DNA from: Chitinispirillia bacterium
Lineage (GTDB): Bacteria; Fibrobacterota; Chitinivibrionia; Chitinivibrionales; Chitinispirillaceae
Reading direction: 5' to 3'
Assembly (NCBI GenBank): GCA_009786415.1
Contig: WQTH01000012.1
Span: 1 to 37,934 of the forward strand
Length of the DNA stretch: 37,934 nucleotides
The notes beneath the pieces are model-generated. The model worked only from the letters and a program-made list of their open reading frames with translations. It ran no database searches and was not told the origin of the DNA. Position 1 is the stretch's first letter. The number at the start of each line of letters is the position of its first letter. Below, in pieces: positions 8,702 through 18,130 of the stretch. The position numbers and the translations under genes are program-made.

Positions 8702-9832
8702 TTCCATGTGGTGCGTGTTGGGGTAAAGGTCGAACAGCGCCCACCGCGACAGCTCATACCCGCCGTTAATCAGCGCGCCGGCGTCTCTGGCGAATGTCGA
8801 CGGATTGCATGATACATACAGTATTGTCTCCGGCGCCGTGTCAATCAGCCACCTGCGCACGGATTTGACGAGGCCGGGGCGCGGCGGGTCTACGATTATG
8901 CAGTCCGGACGCTTTGGTTTTATCAATTTATCAAGATACCCCCCCTTCTCAACATCCGCCGGCACGGCTTTCAGATGATCTTTCCCGTTATGCCTGAAAT
9001 TCCTCTCCGCGGCCTGCACCTGCGCCCTGACGTTTTCCACAAGTACGATCTTGCTGAAATCATCCGCCAGCATAAGCGAGAAAAATCCTATACCCCCGTA
9101 AAGATCCAAACAATACTCCCCGCCCGTATCCCCCCGCGCCCACCGCCCAAGCGCCTCCAGCAAAAATTGATTCGACTGAAAAAAGCTCCCGCCGTCCGCC
9201 AAAAACCTTATATCACCAACAACAATCTCGGTATCCGCACTCGTCAACCCCCCAACGCACGGGCAGCTGGCCACACGCTCCCCCATCAACACCCGCAGAT
9301 CCTTTGCCTCTTTGGAGACCGCCCCGACCTTCCCCGCGTTAAGCGCCTCCAGCACGTCGTTTATGCCGTCGGCCAGCAGCGGGCACCTTTTGATCTTTAC
9401 GACGTCGTTGGTCTTGCGTTTGAAGAATCCGGCGTGGTTATTTTGGCGGTCTATTTTTATTTGCGCGCGGATGCGGTACCCGAACTCCTCCGCGGTCAAT
9501 ACCTCAACATCGTCAAGGCGGGGAAATTTGCCTATCCTGTCAACGCAATCCAAAAAAATCTCTTTTTTGCAGCGAACCTGCTCATCATACGAAAGGTACA
9601 GCCAGTCGCACCCGCCGCACTCGCCGTAATGCCGGCACGGCGGCTCCCTGCGGTGCGGGGATTTTTCGATTATCCGTACGGCCCGGCCAACGCGCGTCCC
9701 GCCCTGCGCCCCGTCCTCCTCGTACCCGACAACTTCCCCCGGCGCAACCCCCGGTATCAGCACGACGCCGTCGTCGTCCCTGCCCAGCCCGTACCCGCCA
9801 AAGACGAGCTTTTCGATACGCACCGTACTCAT
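8675..9832 (-). CDS. Class I SAM-dependent RNA methyltransferase, TrmA/RlmD (RumA) family
   Basis: Cys cluster 'CRHYGECGGCDWL', 'LDLYGGIGFFSL', 'IIVDPPRPGL', 'YVSCNPSTFARD'. Confidence 0.88.
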   Translation of the reverse strand: MSTVRIEKLVFGGYGLGRDDDGVVLIPGVAPGEVVGYEEDGAQGGTRVGRAVRIIEKSPHRREPPCRHYGECGGCDWLYLSYDEQVRCKKEIFLDCVDRIGKFPRLDDVEVLTAEEFGYRIRAQIKIDRQNNHAGFFKRKTNDVVKIKRCPLLADGINDVLEALNAGKVGAVSKEAKDLRVLMGERVASCPCVGGLTSADTEIVVGDIRFLADGGSFFQSNQFLLEALGRWARGDTGGEYCLDLYGGIGFFSLMLADDFSKIVLVENVRAQVQAAERNFRHNGKDHLKAVPADVEKGGYLDKLIKPKRPDCIIVDPPRPGLVKSVRRWLIDTAPETILYVSCNPSTFARDAGALINGGYELSRWALFDLYPNTHHMESAAIFCLG

Positions 9833-10971
9833 TGTTCAGACAACGGGTCGCCGATGTCCTCATACACGCCAACAGGTACCGGCCGCTCCGCGTTCGCCTG
9901 CCTCTCCGCCATCGCGGCGGCCCTCGACACTACAGACGGCAGCGACGCGCCGGCTTTTTTAATCAGCCACCCCCCGTCGTCCGACGGCAAGGACGGCATA
10001 TAATCGGGCTCAAACAGTTTTATCGAGCAGTAGATATCCCTCAACTCTATGCGCAGCGCTTCCTGATACCCCTCGTGGTCGGGGTAGAGTTCGTACGCCC
10101 ACAGCAAGGCGATGCTGTCCATAACCGTGTATATTTCATGGGGCACCTCGTCGGGCTGCAGGCCGATTTTGTGGTATTTGCCCGTCCGCTCCGTAAGGCC
10201 ACTTATCTCCATGCTGGTAATGCTTAACCGCGACCTGCCGGGGCGCGTTATGACTACCTGACCTATGCCCTTGCCGTAGGTGGGCGAACCGATGATGTAC
10301 GCGCCGGCCTTGTCTTTGAGCCCGGCGGCCATTATCTCGGAGGCGCTGGCGCTCCAGCCGTTTACAAGCACGGAGATGTTCTTGTTCAAAAGCATCGGGT
10401 GCCGGTTACTCGTTCTCGGCTTGTCTATCATCGTGTAGCCTGTGAGCGCATCGCTGTCGTAAAACCTGCGGTGGTACTGGATGTACTCGGTGTTGTTGGG
10501 CAGCATCTCGCCGAGCATCGCGTCGCACACACTGAGCAGGCCGCCGCCGTTGTAGCGGAGGTCTATTATGATGTTGTCGAAGCGCGCCAGATAATCGGCA
10601 AAGACCTTGAACGACTTCCCGCCCTCGCTGTAGAAGGCGTCTAAATAGAAGTAGACAGTCTTATCCGTGAGCTGGATCGGCGTGTCTATGGGATTGCCGG
10701 GCGGTATGGCGCCGCCGCCGGGGCGGTTGTCCATGTATTCGGTGTAGCGGGTGCCGCCAAGGCTGTCGTTTATCGCCCTGAACATATCTTCGGGCGTCAA
10801 GTTGCCGGCCGCGGGGGGGAGGCGCTCCTGAAATATGCTGTATACATTCAGGTACTGCCAGACGCTCTGCTGTTCCTCAAGCCGGTCCGAATCGCCGTCG
10901 TAGACATCGTAGAGGCAGGCGAAAAACAGCACCGCGGATAACGTCAATGCCAAGCCGATCTTAAATTTCAC
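9829..10971 (-). CDS. S41-family peptidase, probable lipoprotein
   Basis: Lipobox-like 'LSAVLFFAC'; 'IIDLRYNGGGLL', 'VNGWSASASEIMAAGL', 'GSPTYGKGIGQ' are S41 catalytic motifs. GTG start; 4-nt overlap with downstream methyltransferase. Confidence 0.8.
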   Translation of the reverse strand: MKFKIGLALTLSAVLFFACLYDVYDGDSDRLEEQQSVWQYLNVYSIFQERLPPAAGNLTPEDMFRAINDSLGGTRYTEYMDNRPGGGAIPPGNPIDTPIQLTDKTVYFYLDAFYSEGGKSFKVFADYLARFDNIIIDLRYNGGGLLSVCDAMLGEMLPNNTEYIQYHRRFYDSDALTGYTMIDKPRTSNRHPMLLNKNISVLVNGWSASASEIMAAGLKDKAGAYIIGSPTYGKGIGQVVITRPGRSRLSITSMEISGLTERTGKYHKIGLQPDEVPHEIYTVMDSIALLWAYELYPDHEGYQEALRIELRDIYCSIKLFEPDYMPSLPSDDGGWLIKKAGASLPSVVSRAAAMAERQANAERPVPVGVYEDIGDPLSEQ

Positions 10972-11089
10972 GATAAATCCTCCATAAATTGTGCATCCTT
11001 TGGGATGCGGTTAGTTTTTTGGGGGCGCATTTTTGCTTCACCGCGATAAACACGGCTTACCGGACGATACACCCCTCCGGGAGGCGAAA

Positions 11090-11773
11090 TCATCGCATAA
11101 ATGATTTTTCCGCCGATTCCCTGACCGCGCGTATACGGCCCGCGTAGTCGTTACTGTTGAATACGTAGCTCCCGGCGACAAGGACGTTGGCCCCCGCCGC
11201 CGCGCAGACCGCCGCCGTCTCGCCGTTTACCCCGCCGTCAACCTCTATATCCACATCAATCCCCCGCTCAACAGCCGCTTTCCTCACCGCGCCGACCTTT
11301 TCCATGACATCGGGGATGAACTTCTGCCCCCCGAAACCCGCGTAGACCGACATTATCACCACCTGATCCGCCAAGTCCAGCGCGCCCATAAAAAGGTCTG
11401 TAGATTTATCCGGGTTGACCGCGACGCCGGAGCGGACCCCTCTGACCCGGATATCCCCCAATAACGCCCTGACCGCGTCAATCCCCCCAACCGCCTCGGC
11501 ATGGAACGCCAGTATGTCGGCCCCCGCGTCGCAAAAGGCCGGGGCGTACCGAGCCGGGTCGGATATCATCAAATGGACATCGAGCGGCACGGACACGCAC
11601 TTTTTGACGGCCTCGACAATGAACGGCCCGAAAGTCAGGTTGGGGACGAAATGCCCGTCCATGACGTCGCAGTGTATCAGGTCGGCGCCGGCGTCCTGCG
11701 CGGCCTTCACCTCGCGCTCAAGGGCCCGGAAGTCGGCGGACAATATCGATGGGGATACCAGGATTTTTTTCAT
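11090..11773 (-). CDS. rpe: Ribulose-phosphate 3-epimerase
   Basis: 'VSPSILSADF', 'HCDVMDGHFVPNLTFGP', 'DVHLMI', 'VMSVYAGFGGQKF', 'EVDGGVN'. Confidence 0.95.
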   Translation of the reverse strand: MKKILVSPSILSADFRALEREVKAAQDAGADLIHCDVMDGHFVPNLTFGPFIVEAVKKCVSVPLDVHLMISDPARYAPAFCDAGADILAFHAEAVGGIDAVRALLGDIRVRGVRSGVAVNPDKSTDLFMGALDLADQVVIMSVYAGFGGQKFIPDVMEKVGAVRKAAVERGIDVDIEVDGGVNGETAAVCAAAGANVLVAGSYVFNSNDYAGRIRAVRESAEKSFMR

Positions 11774-11974
11774 AGTAGTATAAATATAATATATGGGATG
11801 GGCGTAATAGCTAAAATCTGGTTTAATTTGGGGACTGCGGGAGCATTACAGGTCAGACATTGGGGCTGGGGCGAAAAAAAATTAAAATAGATTTTGGCGT
11901 ACGGGCGTGATATTATATATATTATATAGTGTGAGGCTTTTTTTATTTGAAATCTTTTTAAAAGAGGGGGGCCT

Positions 11975-14836
11975 ATGGCTAATCCTAAGCGTTTCGCGGG
12001 CATCGGTGCCGCGTTTTTGTTCACTTTCGCGTTGGTGGCGGCCTTTTGGGGGCCGGCGACGGCACAAACCGGGGATAAGTACTGCGAGATCGCTCTGGCA
12101 GGTTGCCCCCAGGATTATGACGGGAGCCAACTGGTCGTTCCCCTTGATGTGATCGCGATGTCTTCGGTGATACGCGGGTGCGTCAGGGTGGATTCGTCTA
12201 CCGGCGGCAACGTGGAAACACCGGCTATTATGTTCATTATCGACCACTCCAGAAGTATGAGACTTAATAATAACAGCGTTTCTGCCAGCGACAACGATCC
12301 AAACGGAAACCGGTTCAGGGTTACGCGGGCGCTTGTCGACACGATCGCCAAAGTAGTTCCCGATGCACAGGTTGGTGTGGCGATATTTGCTTCCGGACTT
12401 GTTCACCAAACAAGCTGGGACCGTAACCTGATCGCATTCGAGCCGTCGCCTTCCGACGGGGCATATCTGCCTCTCAGGCCGCTCAACGCTACGGCGCAAA
12501 CCGGGGGATACGCATCCGGTTCCAACGCCACATGGTATGACGTGATTATGGGTATGTTTAATGTCCCGGCAAACGTAAATAACCGGTCAACGCTCCGCAA
12601 CGGCAGCGGCAATACGGTCAACGAGCAATCGAACACCAACATTTCAATCGCGTTCGAAGCGGCAATAATGGAATTCCAAAAAAACAACGCCGCAAATGGC
12701 ATACCCCCCAAAAATCAGTATATAATTTTCCTTTCCGACGGCGAGCCCACGGTACCAAGCGGCAGCGCCTGGAACTCCAAGCTGAACAATTTCCGTGACA
12801 GTACGGCGAACACGCCCACTACATATACGGTTTTCCTGACCAACAACAATTCGCCAATTCCGGCACAACTGAATACAATGACCGCCAATATACAAAATAA
12901 CGGGTACTCAAATAACAACCCAAACAGCAACATTTGGTCAATAGCCGCCGACTACGACGGTCTGCTCTCCCTTATGATGGATAACATAATCGCGCACATG
13001 ATGACAAATGTCGACGGCACCCCCAGAAGAATCATCATCCAAAGCGCCGGCGTACGCGACTCTACCGGCGAGGTGGATAATAACTTCACATTCAGCAGAC
13101 GCCTGCCCATAGATACGGCGGATATTACGAATGTAAGCATGGGTGTAACATACAATATGCGAATAGACTCGACATGGGTGATACCGGGAACGGACCGCGA
13201 CACCACCACCACGGTACGCACGGTAGATTCACTCTTTACATACGAGTTCACCGTGCGCCGCACCGCAGATGCTGCGTCTCTTGTCAACTGGCAGAACCAG
13301 AGCGGCGGCCTGGAACCGTCCTGCGGTGAAAAACCCACGCTTGGCCTGCAGTTCAGGGGCGAGACTCTGGCAAGTTCTGCGACAAACACCGTAAAAGAGG
13401 TCAGGGGGAACATGGACGTTCTAACGGTAGTGTTCGACAACACCGCCGGCCTGTTTGACTACACAAACGTTATAGTGCAGGTGCTGAACGATGACGGCAC
13501 CATTTCCGATACAGTAAATCTGACACTGCGCAAAGCCGGCAATATATGGACCTCCGAGTTCCCGAGGCTGACGGTTTCAAATCCCGATATGGTAAATACC
13601 GCCGACGGGGTTTTGCAGCACGCGCCTAAAGACAGTATAATACTGGTATTCCGCAACCCGGAAATTCCGCTTGACACATTGCGTATCGCTGTACCTTACA
13701 TCCATACGAACATGGCGTTTTACGACATCCCCGGCCCTCCGGACAGTACCAGGCTATATCCGGATGCCATCTCGGTAATCGCCGGAGACCAAACGGATAT
13801 CTACGCCAAGTTCTTTGACGCCGACGGCGTTTGGGACCAGACAATTGATCCGTCCAAGGTCGTGTGGACGCTGAACGACAGAACCAACGCCTCGCTGAAA
13901 ATCGACGGCCTCCACGCCATGTTTGAGAGTACCGTTGCCGGCCGGTTATACTCGGTAACGGCGACATACACCGAAGGGACTATGGTGATAACGCGTTCCA
14001 TCAACATCTCGGTGGTTCCGGGCCCGCCGGTCTATCTGGAGGTGGTGCTCGATCCTTCCAGAGCAGGCGCTCAAGCCGACACTAACAAGTTGAAGGAGCC
14101 TCAGGAGTACACGTTCGAAAAGGATGTAAGCAGCGCAGTGTTCTACGTTATAGAGCGCGACCGTTACGGCAACCGGATAACCGAACCCGACTTCTCCCGG
14201 GATCATTATGTGTGGTCAAGCAACGATCCGCGGGCCATAACCGCCAACAGGCGGGACAGCACCTCGGCGGATGTAAAGAGGCAGGGCAATTCATTCGCCA
14301 ACGGGCTGCAGGTTACAGTAACCAAGGGCCTTTTGGAAGGCAAGGTTAATATAAAGGTAGTGGGCGAAGCCTCGGTGGCTATGGGTCCCAACCCGTTCAT
14401 CCCCGGCACGAGCAGCGTCAAAGACAGGTTGGAGAGAATAGGTCTCAGCGAGGAAGCCAAGAATACCTATATGGAGATTGTAAACAGGGAGGGCCTTTCC
14501 AACCACGGTGGCGGGAGCAACGACCCTAAGGGCATACTTATCGCCGCTACCGCGCCGAGAAACGTTCTGACCTCCGGTACCGGCAGCACCGGCAACCCGA
14601 AGGTTACAATAATGATTTATGACGCGGTGGGCAATGTTGTCTTCCGCAGCAAGCCGAATGATATTACGCTCGCCAACGACGGAACGACCTTCGGGTTTGT
14701 CTGGGATGGCAAGAATATGTCCGGCAGGAACGTAGGCCCGGGCACGTATTTGGTGCACATTGTTGCTCAGACCGACGGAGAAAGGTTTAACAGCAGGCGA
14801 AAAATTGGCGTAACTTTGGAAGGCAAACTCAGGTAA
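11975..14836 (+). CDS. Large secreted VWA-domain protein with C-terminal PNPF/FlgD-like sorting-type domain (paralogue 1)
   Basis: Signal peptide; MIDAS 'IMFIIDHSRSM' (DxSxS), 'IIFLSDGEP'; C-terminus 'GPNPFIPG...KVTIMIYDAVGNVVFRS...FGFVWDGKNMSGRNVGPGTYLVHI'. Confidence 0.8.
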   Translation: MANPKRFAGIGAAFLFTFALVAAFWGPATAQTGDKYCEIALAGCPQDYDGSQLVVPLDVIAMSSVIRGCVRVDSSTGGNVETPAIMFIIDHSRSMRLNNNSVSASDNDPNGNRFRVTRALVDTIAKVVPDAQVGVAIFASGLVHQTSWDRNLIAFEPSPSDGAYLPLRPLNATAQTGGYASGSNATWYDVIMGMFNVPANVNNRSTLRNGSGNTVNEQSNTNISIAFEAAIMEFQKNNAANGIPPKNQYIIFLSDGEPTVPSGSAWNSKLNNFRDSTANTPTTYTVFLTNNNSPIPAQLNTMTANIQNNGYSNNNPNSNIWSIAADYDGLLSLMMDNIIAHMMTNVDGTPRRIIIQSAGVRDSTGEVDNNFTFSRRLPIDTADITNVSMGVTYNMRIDSTWVIPGTDRDTTTTVRTVDSLFTYEFTVRRTADAASLVNWQNQSGGLEPSCGEKPTLGLQFRGETLASSATNTVKEVRGNMDVLTVVFDNTAGLFDYTNVIVQVLNDDGTISDTVNLTLRKAGNIWTSEFPRLTVSNPDMVNTADGVLQHAPKDSIILVFRNPEIPLDTLRIAVPYIHTNMAFYDIPGPPDSTRLYPDAISVIAGDQTDIYAKFFDADGVWDQTIDPSKVVWTLNDRTNASLKIDGLHAMFESTVAGRLYSVTATYTEGTMVITRSINISVVPGPPVYLEVVLDPSRAGAQADTNKLKEPQEYTFEKDVSSAVFYVIERDRYGNRITEPDFSRDHYVWSSNDPRAITANRRDSTSADVKRQGNSFANGLQVTVTKGLLEGKVNIKVVGEASVAMGPNPFIPGTSSVKDRLERIGLSEEAKNTYMEIVNREGLSNHGGGSNDPKGILIAATAPRNVLTSGTGSTGNPKVTIMIYDAVGNVVFRSKPNDITLANDGTTFGFVWDGKNMSGRNVGPGTYLVHIVAQTDGERFNSRRKIGVTLEGKLR

Positions 14837-14846
14837 AACACACACA

Positions 14847-14878
14847 GGGGGGGCCGGCTTAAAAAGCCAAGCCCCCCT
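14847..14878 (+). terminator. Hairpin between the two VWA genes
   Basis: GGGGGGG-CC-GGCTT-AAA-AAGCC-AA-GCCCCCC followed by TTTAAA. Confidence 0.6.
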
Positions 14879-14895
14879 TTAAAGCGAGGATTTTT

Positions 14896-17772
14896 ATGCT
14901 CACCATAAATCGGATTGTGGGCGTGGGCACGACATTTCTGTTGGCGCTCACAGTTATTATCACCGTATTTGGTTCTGTCGCCGCACAGAAGACCACAGGG
15001 ACAATGGAGTATTGCGAGGTCACGCTGACCGGATGTCCACAGGATTACGACACTCTTGAGATCGTAGTTCCGCTTGGCGTAATCGCCATGTCTGCGCAGA
15101 TCAGGGCGTGCGGGATATATGACGAAACATCTACGGAGGGCAGCAACGGAGTTCCGGCGGTCATATTTGTGATTGACAACTCTAAGAGTATGGGCAACAT
15201 AAACGTGGACGGCAGAGACCCCAACGGCAACCGCTTCAAGGCAACGCTCGCCCTTATAGACTCAATATACGCCGTGTACCCAAGCGCTGAGGTGGGGATT
15301 GTCATTTTTAACGACGCGCTTATTTTCAACGCCGACCGCGACGCGAACCTTAAACGTTTTAACGGGACGACTTATCCGGGCCTTTTTCTGGATTACCTGA
15401 ATCAGTCTTATCTGCCCCTCAAGCCGCTCAACTCGTTGAGCACGCGCGGCATGACGGCCAACGGCGGGGCAGACCACATTTTTACCAGAGGCGAAATCCC
15501 GTGGAAAGACCTGCTCAACCGCGTATTCTCAGACACGGCGGTAGTGACCGGCGGCATACCCAGAGTTATCACGCAGGTAGTGGAGCCTACCATAGGCGGC
15601 CGTCAAGCCGAGGACACCGATATATCGCTGGCGTTTGAAGCGGCGGTTGAGGCTTTTAAGGCTACGAACCTGCCACGGGAGAACCAATGCATAATATTTC
15701 TGTCAGACGGCGATGCGCTGCTTCCTTACGGCTCGGGCGGAAACCGCAACCCGCGCATAGACAACCAAAACAATTACTTCGAAAATGTAAACGACGTACC
15801 AACCACGTACACAATCTATCTTGGCGACGCCCGCAACAAGGACATCCCGGCCAATCTGGACACCATGACCAACAGGATACGCCGAAACGGGTACTCCGAC
15901 TCAAACGATGACAGCAGGATATGGATTCAGGAGTCAAACTACAACGAGCTTTTGACGCGTATGATGGAGAACATCATTTCGCCCATGCTTTCCAAGTCTG
16001 AGGGCAACGCCAACAGCATTGTTATTTCCAGCGCCGGCATAAGCGATTCGGCCAAAGCGGATAACGAAGAACATTTCATATTCAACAGGCAACTGCCTAT
16101 AGACACGGCGGAGGTTACTACCATATCAATGGGCGTTCGCTACTATGTGCGGGTAGATTCGACGTATACACTGGACCTGGGAATGGAGACTCAGCGCGAC
16201 ACTACCTATACTGTACACATAAATCCGGACTCGCTGTTCACCTACGAGTTCAAACTGCGGCGCTCCGCCGACCCGCCTGCGGGCTGGGATACCCTGATGC
16301 AGACGAGCCGATGCTACGAGCGGCCCACACTCAGCCTTCTGTTTCAGGGAGCGGGTCTGCCGGGCCTCGAAGCCAACGGGACCATGGATACCCTGACGGT
16401 ATTGTTCGATAACACCGGCGGAATGTTTGACTACGATTCGGTTTGGGTGGACGTCAACAACTCCCGCGACGCCTCTTTCTACGATTTTGAAAGATTGACG
16501 CTGCGCCGGGAAGCGGGCAGTATATGGACTATGGATTTCCAAATTGAACCTTTCGACCATGCATCAGCAGGCGACGGGATATTGCAGCTCGGGGTGGAGG
16601 ACAGCATCATAGTGGTCTTCCGCAATCCGCATATCCCACTCGACACGCTGCGCGTAGCCGTACCGTACATCACCTCCAATGTGGCATTCTACAGCCGCGA
16701 CGGCGAACCCAAACCTGAGTGGCGGCTGCCCACCACCGTCGAGATGACCGCCGGCAGCTATTTAGACATATACGCGAAGTTCTTCGATCAGGACCACGTA
16801 TACGATCCATCGTTCGAGAGCGACCCGTCAAAACTTGAGTGGACCTGGAAAGACCCGGATAGCAATGCCACTATAGAGACGGACGGCATCCACTGCCGGT
16901 TCTACAGCGAGACGGCAAACGCCGTCTACTCAATGACGCTAAGGTATCTTGACGACCGCGCTATACCACTGTCACACACAATCCACGTAAGGGTAGTCCC
17001 GGCGCCGCAGCGCTATTTGGAGGTCGTGCTCAACCCTTACACTTACACGGCAATGGCGAAGGTGAGGGATACCAACGTACTTAAGCGGGCCAAGGAGTTT
17101 CCGTTCTCAAAAGATATTCAGCATATCACGTTCTACGTGATTGAGCGCGACCGTTTCGGCAACTATATAGGCCTCTGCGCGGGCGCCGAGTGGACGAGCG
17201 CCAACACGATGTTTCTCTCTGCGGAACCGCAGGGCGACAGCAGCTCGGCGCTTATCACGAGGCTCGGAACCACATCCGCCGACAACCTGCTGATAACGGT
17301 GGAAAAGGACGGCATCTCCACCATGGTGTTCGTCAGGCTGGCCGGCGAAACATCGATGGCGCTCACCCCCAACCCCTTCATACCCGGCAGAAGCGATGTA
17401 GAGAAAACACTGCGGACTATAGACCCATCCGGCATGACATACTTGTTCTACAGAGACATAATAGTGGCGAACCGCAACAAGTCCGGCATACTCATAGCCA
17501 CAACGGCCCCTACCAGCATTATGCGAAATACAAACGGCACCCCAACGGCAAAGGTCATGATCTACGACGCGACCGGCAAGGTAGTCTTCAGAAGCGCGCC
17601 GCGCGACATAACGCTGGCATCCGACAACACAACATTCGGGCTCATTTGGGACGGCAGAAATAACAACCGCAGAAGGGTCGCCGGCGGAAACTATTTTGTT
17701 ACTATAAGCGGTACTATGGAAAACGGTATAAAGTATAACGCCAAGCGATTGATTGGGATTAAAGTCGAATGA
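14896..17772 (+). CDS. Large secreted VWA-domain protein with C-terminal PNPF/FlgD-like sorting-type domain (paralogue 2)
   Basis: Colinear with 11975..14836: 'YCEVTLTGCPQDYD..EIVVPLGVIAMSAQIRACG', 'VIFVIDNSKSM', 'IIFLSDGDA', 'TPNPFIPG', 'KVMIYDATGKVVFRS...WDGRNNNRRRVAGGNYFV'. Confidence 0.82.
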   Translation: MLTINRIVGVGTTFLLALTVIITVFGSVAAQKTTGTMEYCEVTLTGCPQDYDTLEIVVPLGVIAMSAQIRACGIYDETSTEGSNGVPAVIFVIDNSKSMGNINVDGRDPNGNRFKATLALIDSIYAVYPSAEVGIVIFNDALIFNADRDANLKRFNGTTYPGLFLDYLNQSYLPLKPLNSLSTRGMTANGGADHIFTRGEIPWKDLLNRVFSDTAVVTGGIPRVITQVVEPTIGGRQAEDTDISLAFEAAVEAFKATNLPRENQCIIFLSDGDALLPYGSGGNRNPRIDNQNNYFENVNDVPTTYTIYLGDARNKDIPANLDTMTNRIRRNGYSDSNDDSRIWIQESNYNELLTRMMENIISPMLSKSEGNANSIVISSAGISDSAKADNEEHFIFNRQLPIDTAEVTTISMGVRYYVRVDSTYTLDLGMETQRDTTYTVHINPDSLFTYEFKLRRSADPPAGWDTLMQTSRCYERPTLSLLFQGAGLPGLEANGTMDTLTVLFDNTGGMFDYDSVWVDVNNSRDASFYDFERLTLRREAGSIWTMDFQIEPFDHASAGDGILQLGVEDSIIVVFRNPHIPLDTLRVAVPYITSNVAFYSRDGEPKPEWRLPTTVEMTAGSYLDIYAKFFDQDHVYDPSFESDPSKLEWTWKDPDSNATIETDGIHCRFYSETANAVYSMTLRYLDDRAIPLSHTIHVRVVPAPQRYLEVVLNPYTYTAMAKVRDTNVLKRAKEFPFSKDIQHITFYVIERDRFGNYIGLCAGAEWTSANTMFLSAEPQGDSSSALITRLGTTSADNLLITVEKDGISTMVFVRLAGETSMALTPNPFIPGRSDVEKTLRTIDPSGMTYLFYRDIIVANRNKSGILIATTAPTSIMRNTNGTPTAKVMIYDATGKVVFRSAPRDITLASDNTTFGLIWDGRNNNRRRVAGGNYFVTISGTMENGIKYNAKRLIGIKVE

Positions 17773-17867
17773 AACGATTAATTCGCGGACGAATATCCAC
17801 GCGCGCAGAATTGGTGTTACGATACGGTGTTAGAGATTTTGGGATGTTATGGTATTTATTAATATAG

Positions 17868-18024
17868 ATTCGGGTGTCAGGGAATCCCGTGAAAACCGGG
17901 AGCGGACACGCCACTGTAAATCCTGATTCCGTTTTGCTGGAGCGGAATCATAAGCGGTCAAACCACGCCACTGCCTCTGCGGAGATGGGAAGGCGGCCGC
18001 TTGGGAAAGCCAGGAGACCTGCCT
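17868..18024 (+). ncRNA. Cobalamin (adenosylcobalamin-type) riboswitch
   Basis: GGTGTCAGGGAATCCCGTGAAAACCGGGAGCGGACACGCCACTGTAA ... AAACCACGCCACTG ... GATGGGAAGGCGGCCGC ... GAAAGCCAGGAGACCTGCC contains the conserved B12-box blocks in order, upstream of a TonB-dependent receptor. Confidence 0.93.
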
Positions 18025-18044
18025 GAATTTGTTCCATTATTCTA

Positions 18045-18072
18045 CGGCCCTCGTGGATGGGCCGGAAGGGTC
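18045..18072 (+). promoter_or_regulatory. Candidate riboswitch expression-platform hairpin
   Basis: CGGCCC-tcgtggat-GGGCCG followed by GAAGGGTCTTTTG, immediately 3' of the aptamer. Confidence 0.5.
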
Positions 18073-18130
18073 TTTTGTGCGCGTGCCGATATCATTGCCG
18101 GCGCCCGGAATCGCGGGCGGACGGGGGCGG

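Noticed and set aside
8975-10003. 342-aa plus-strand ORF
   Set aside because: Antisense to the RlmD-like and S41 genes; no recognisable domain.
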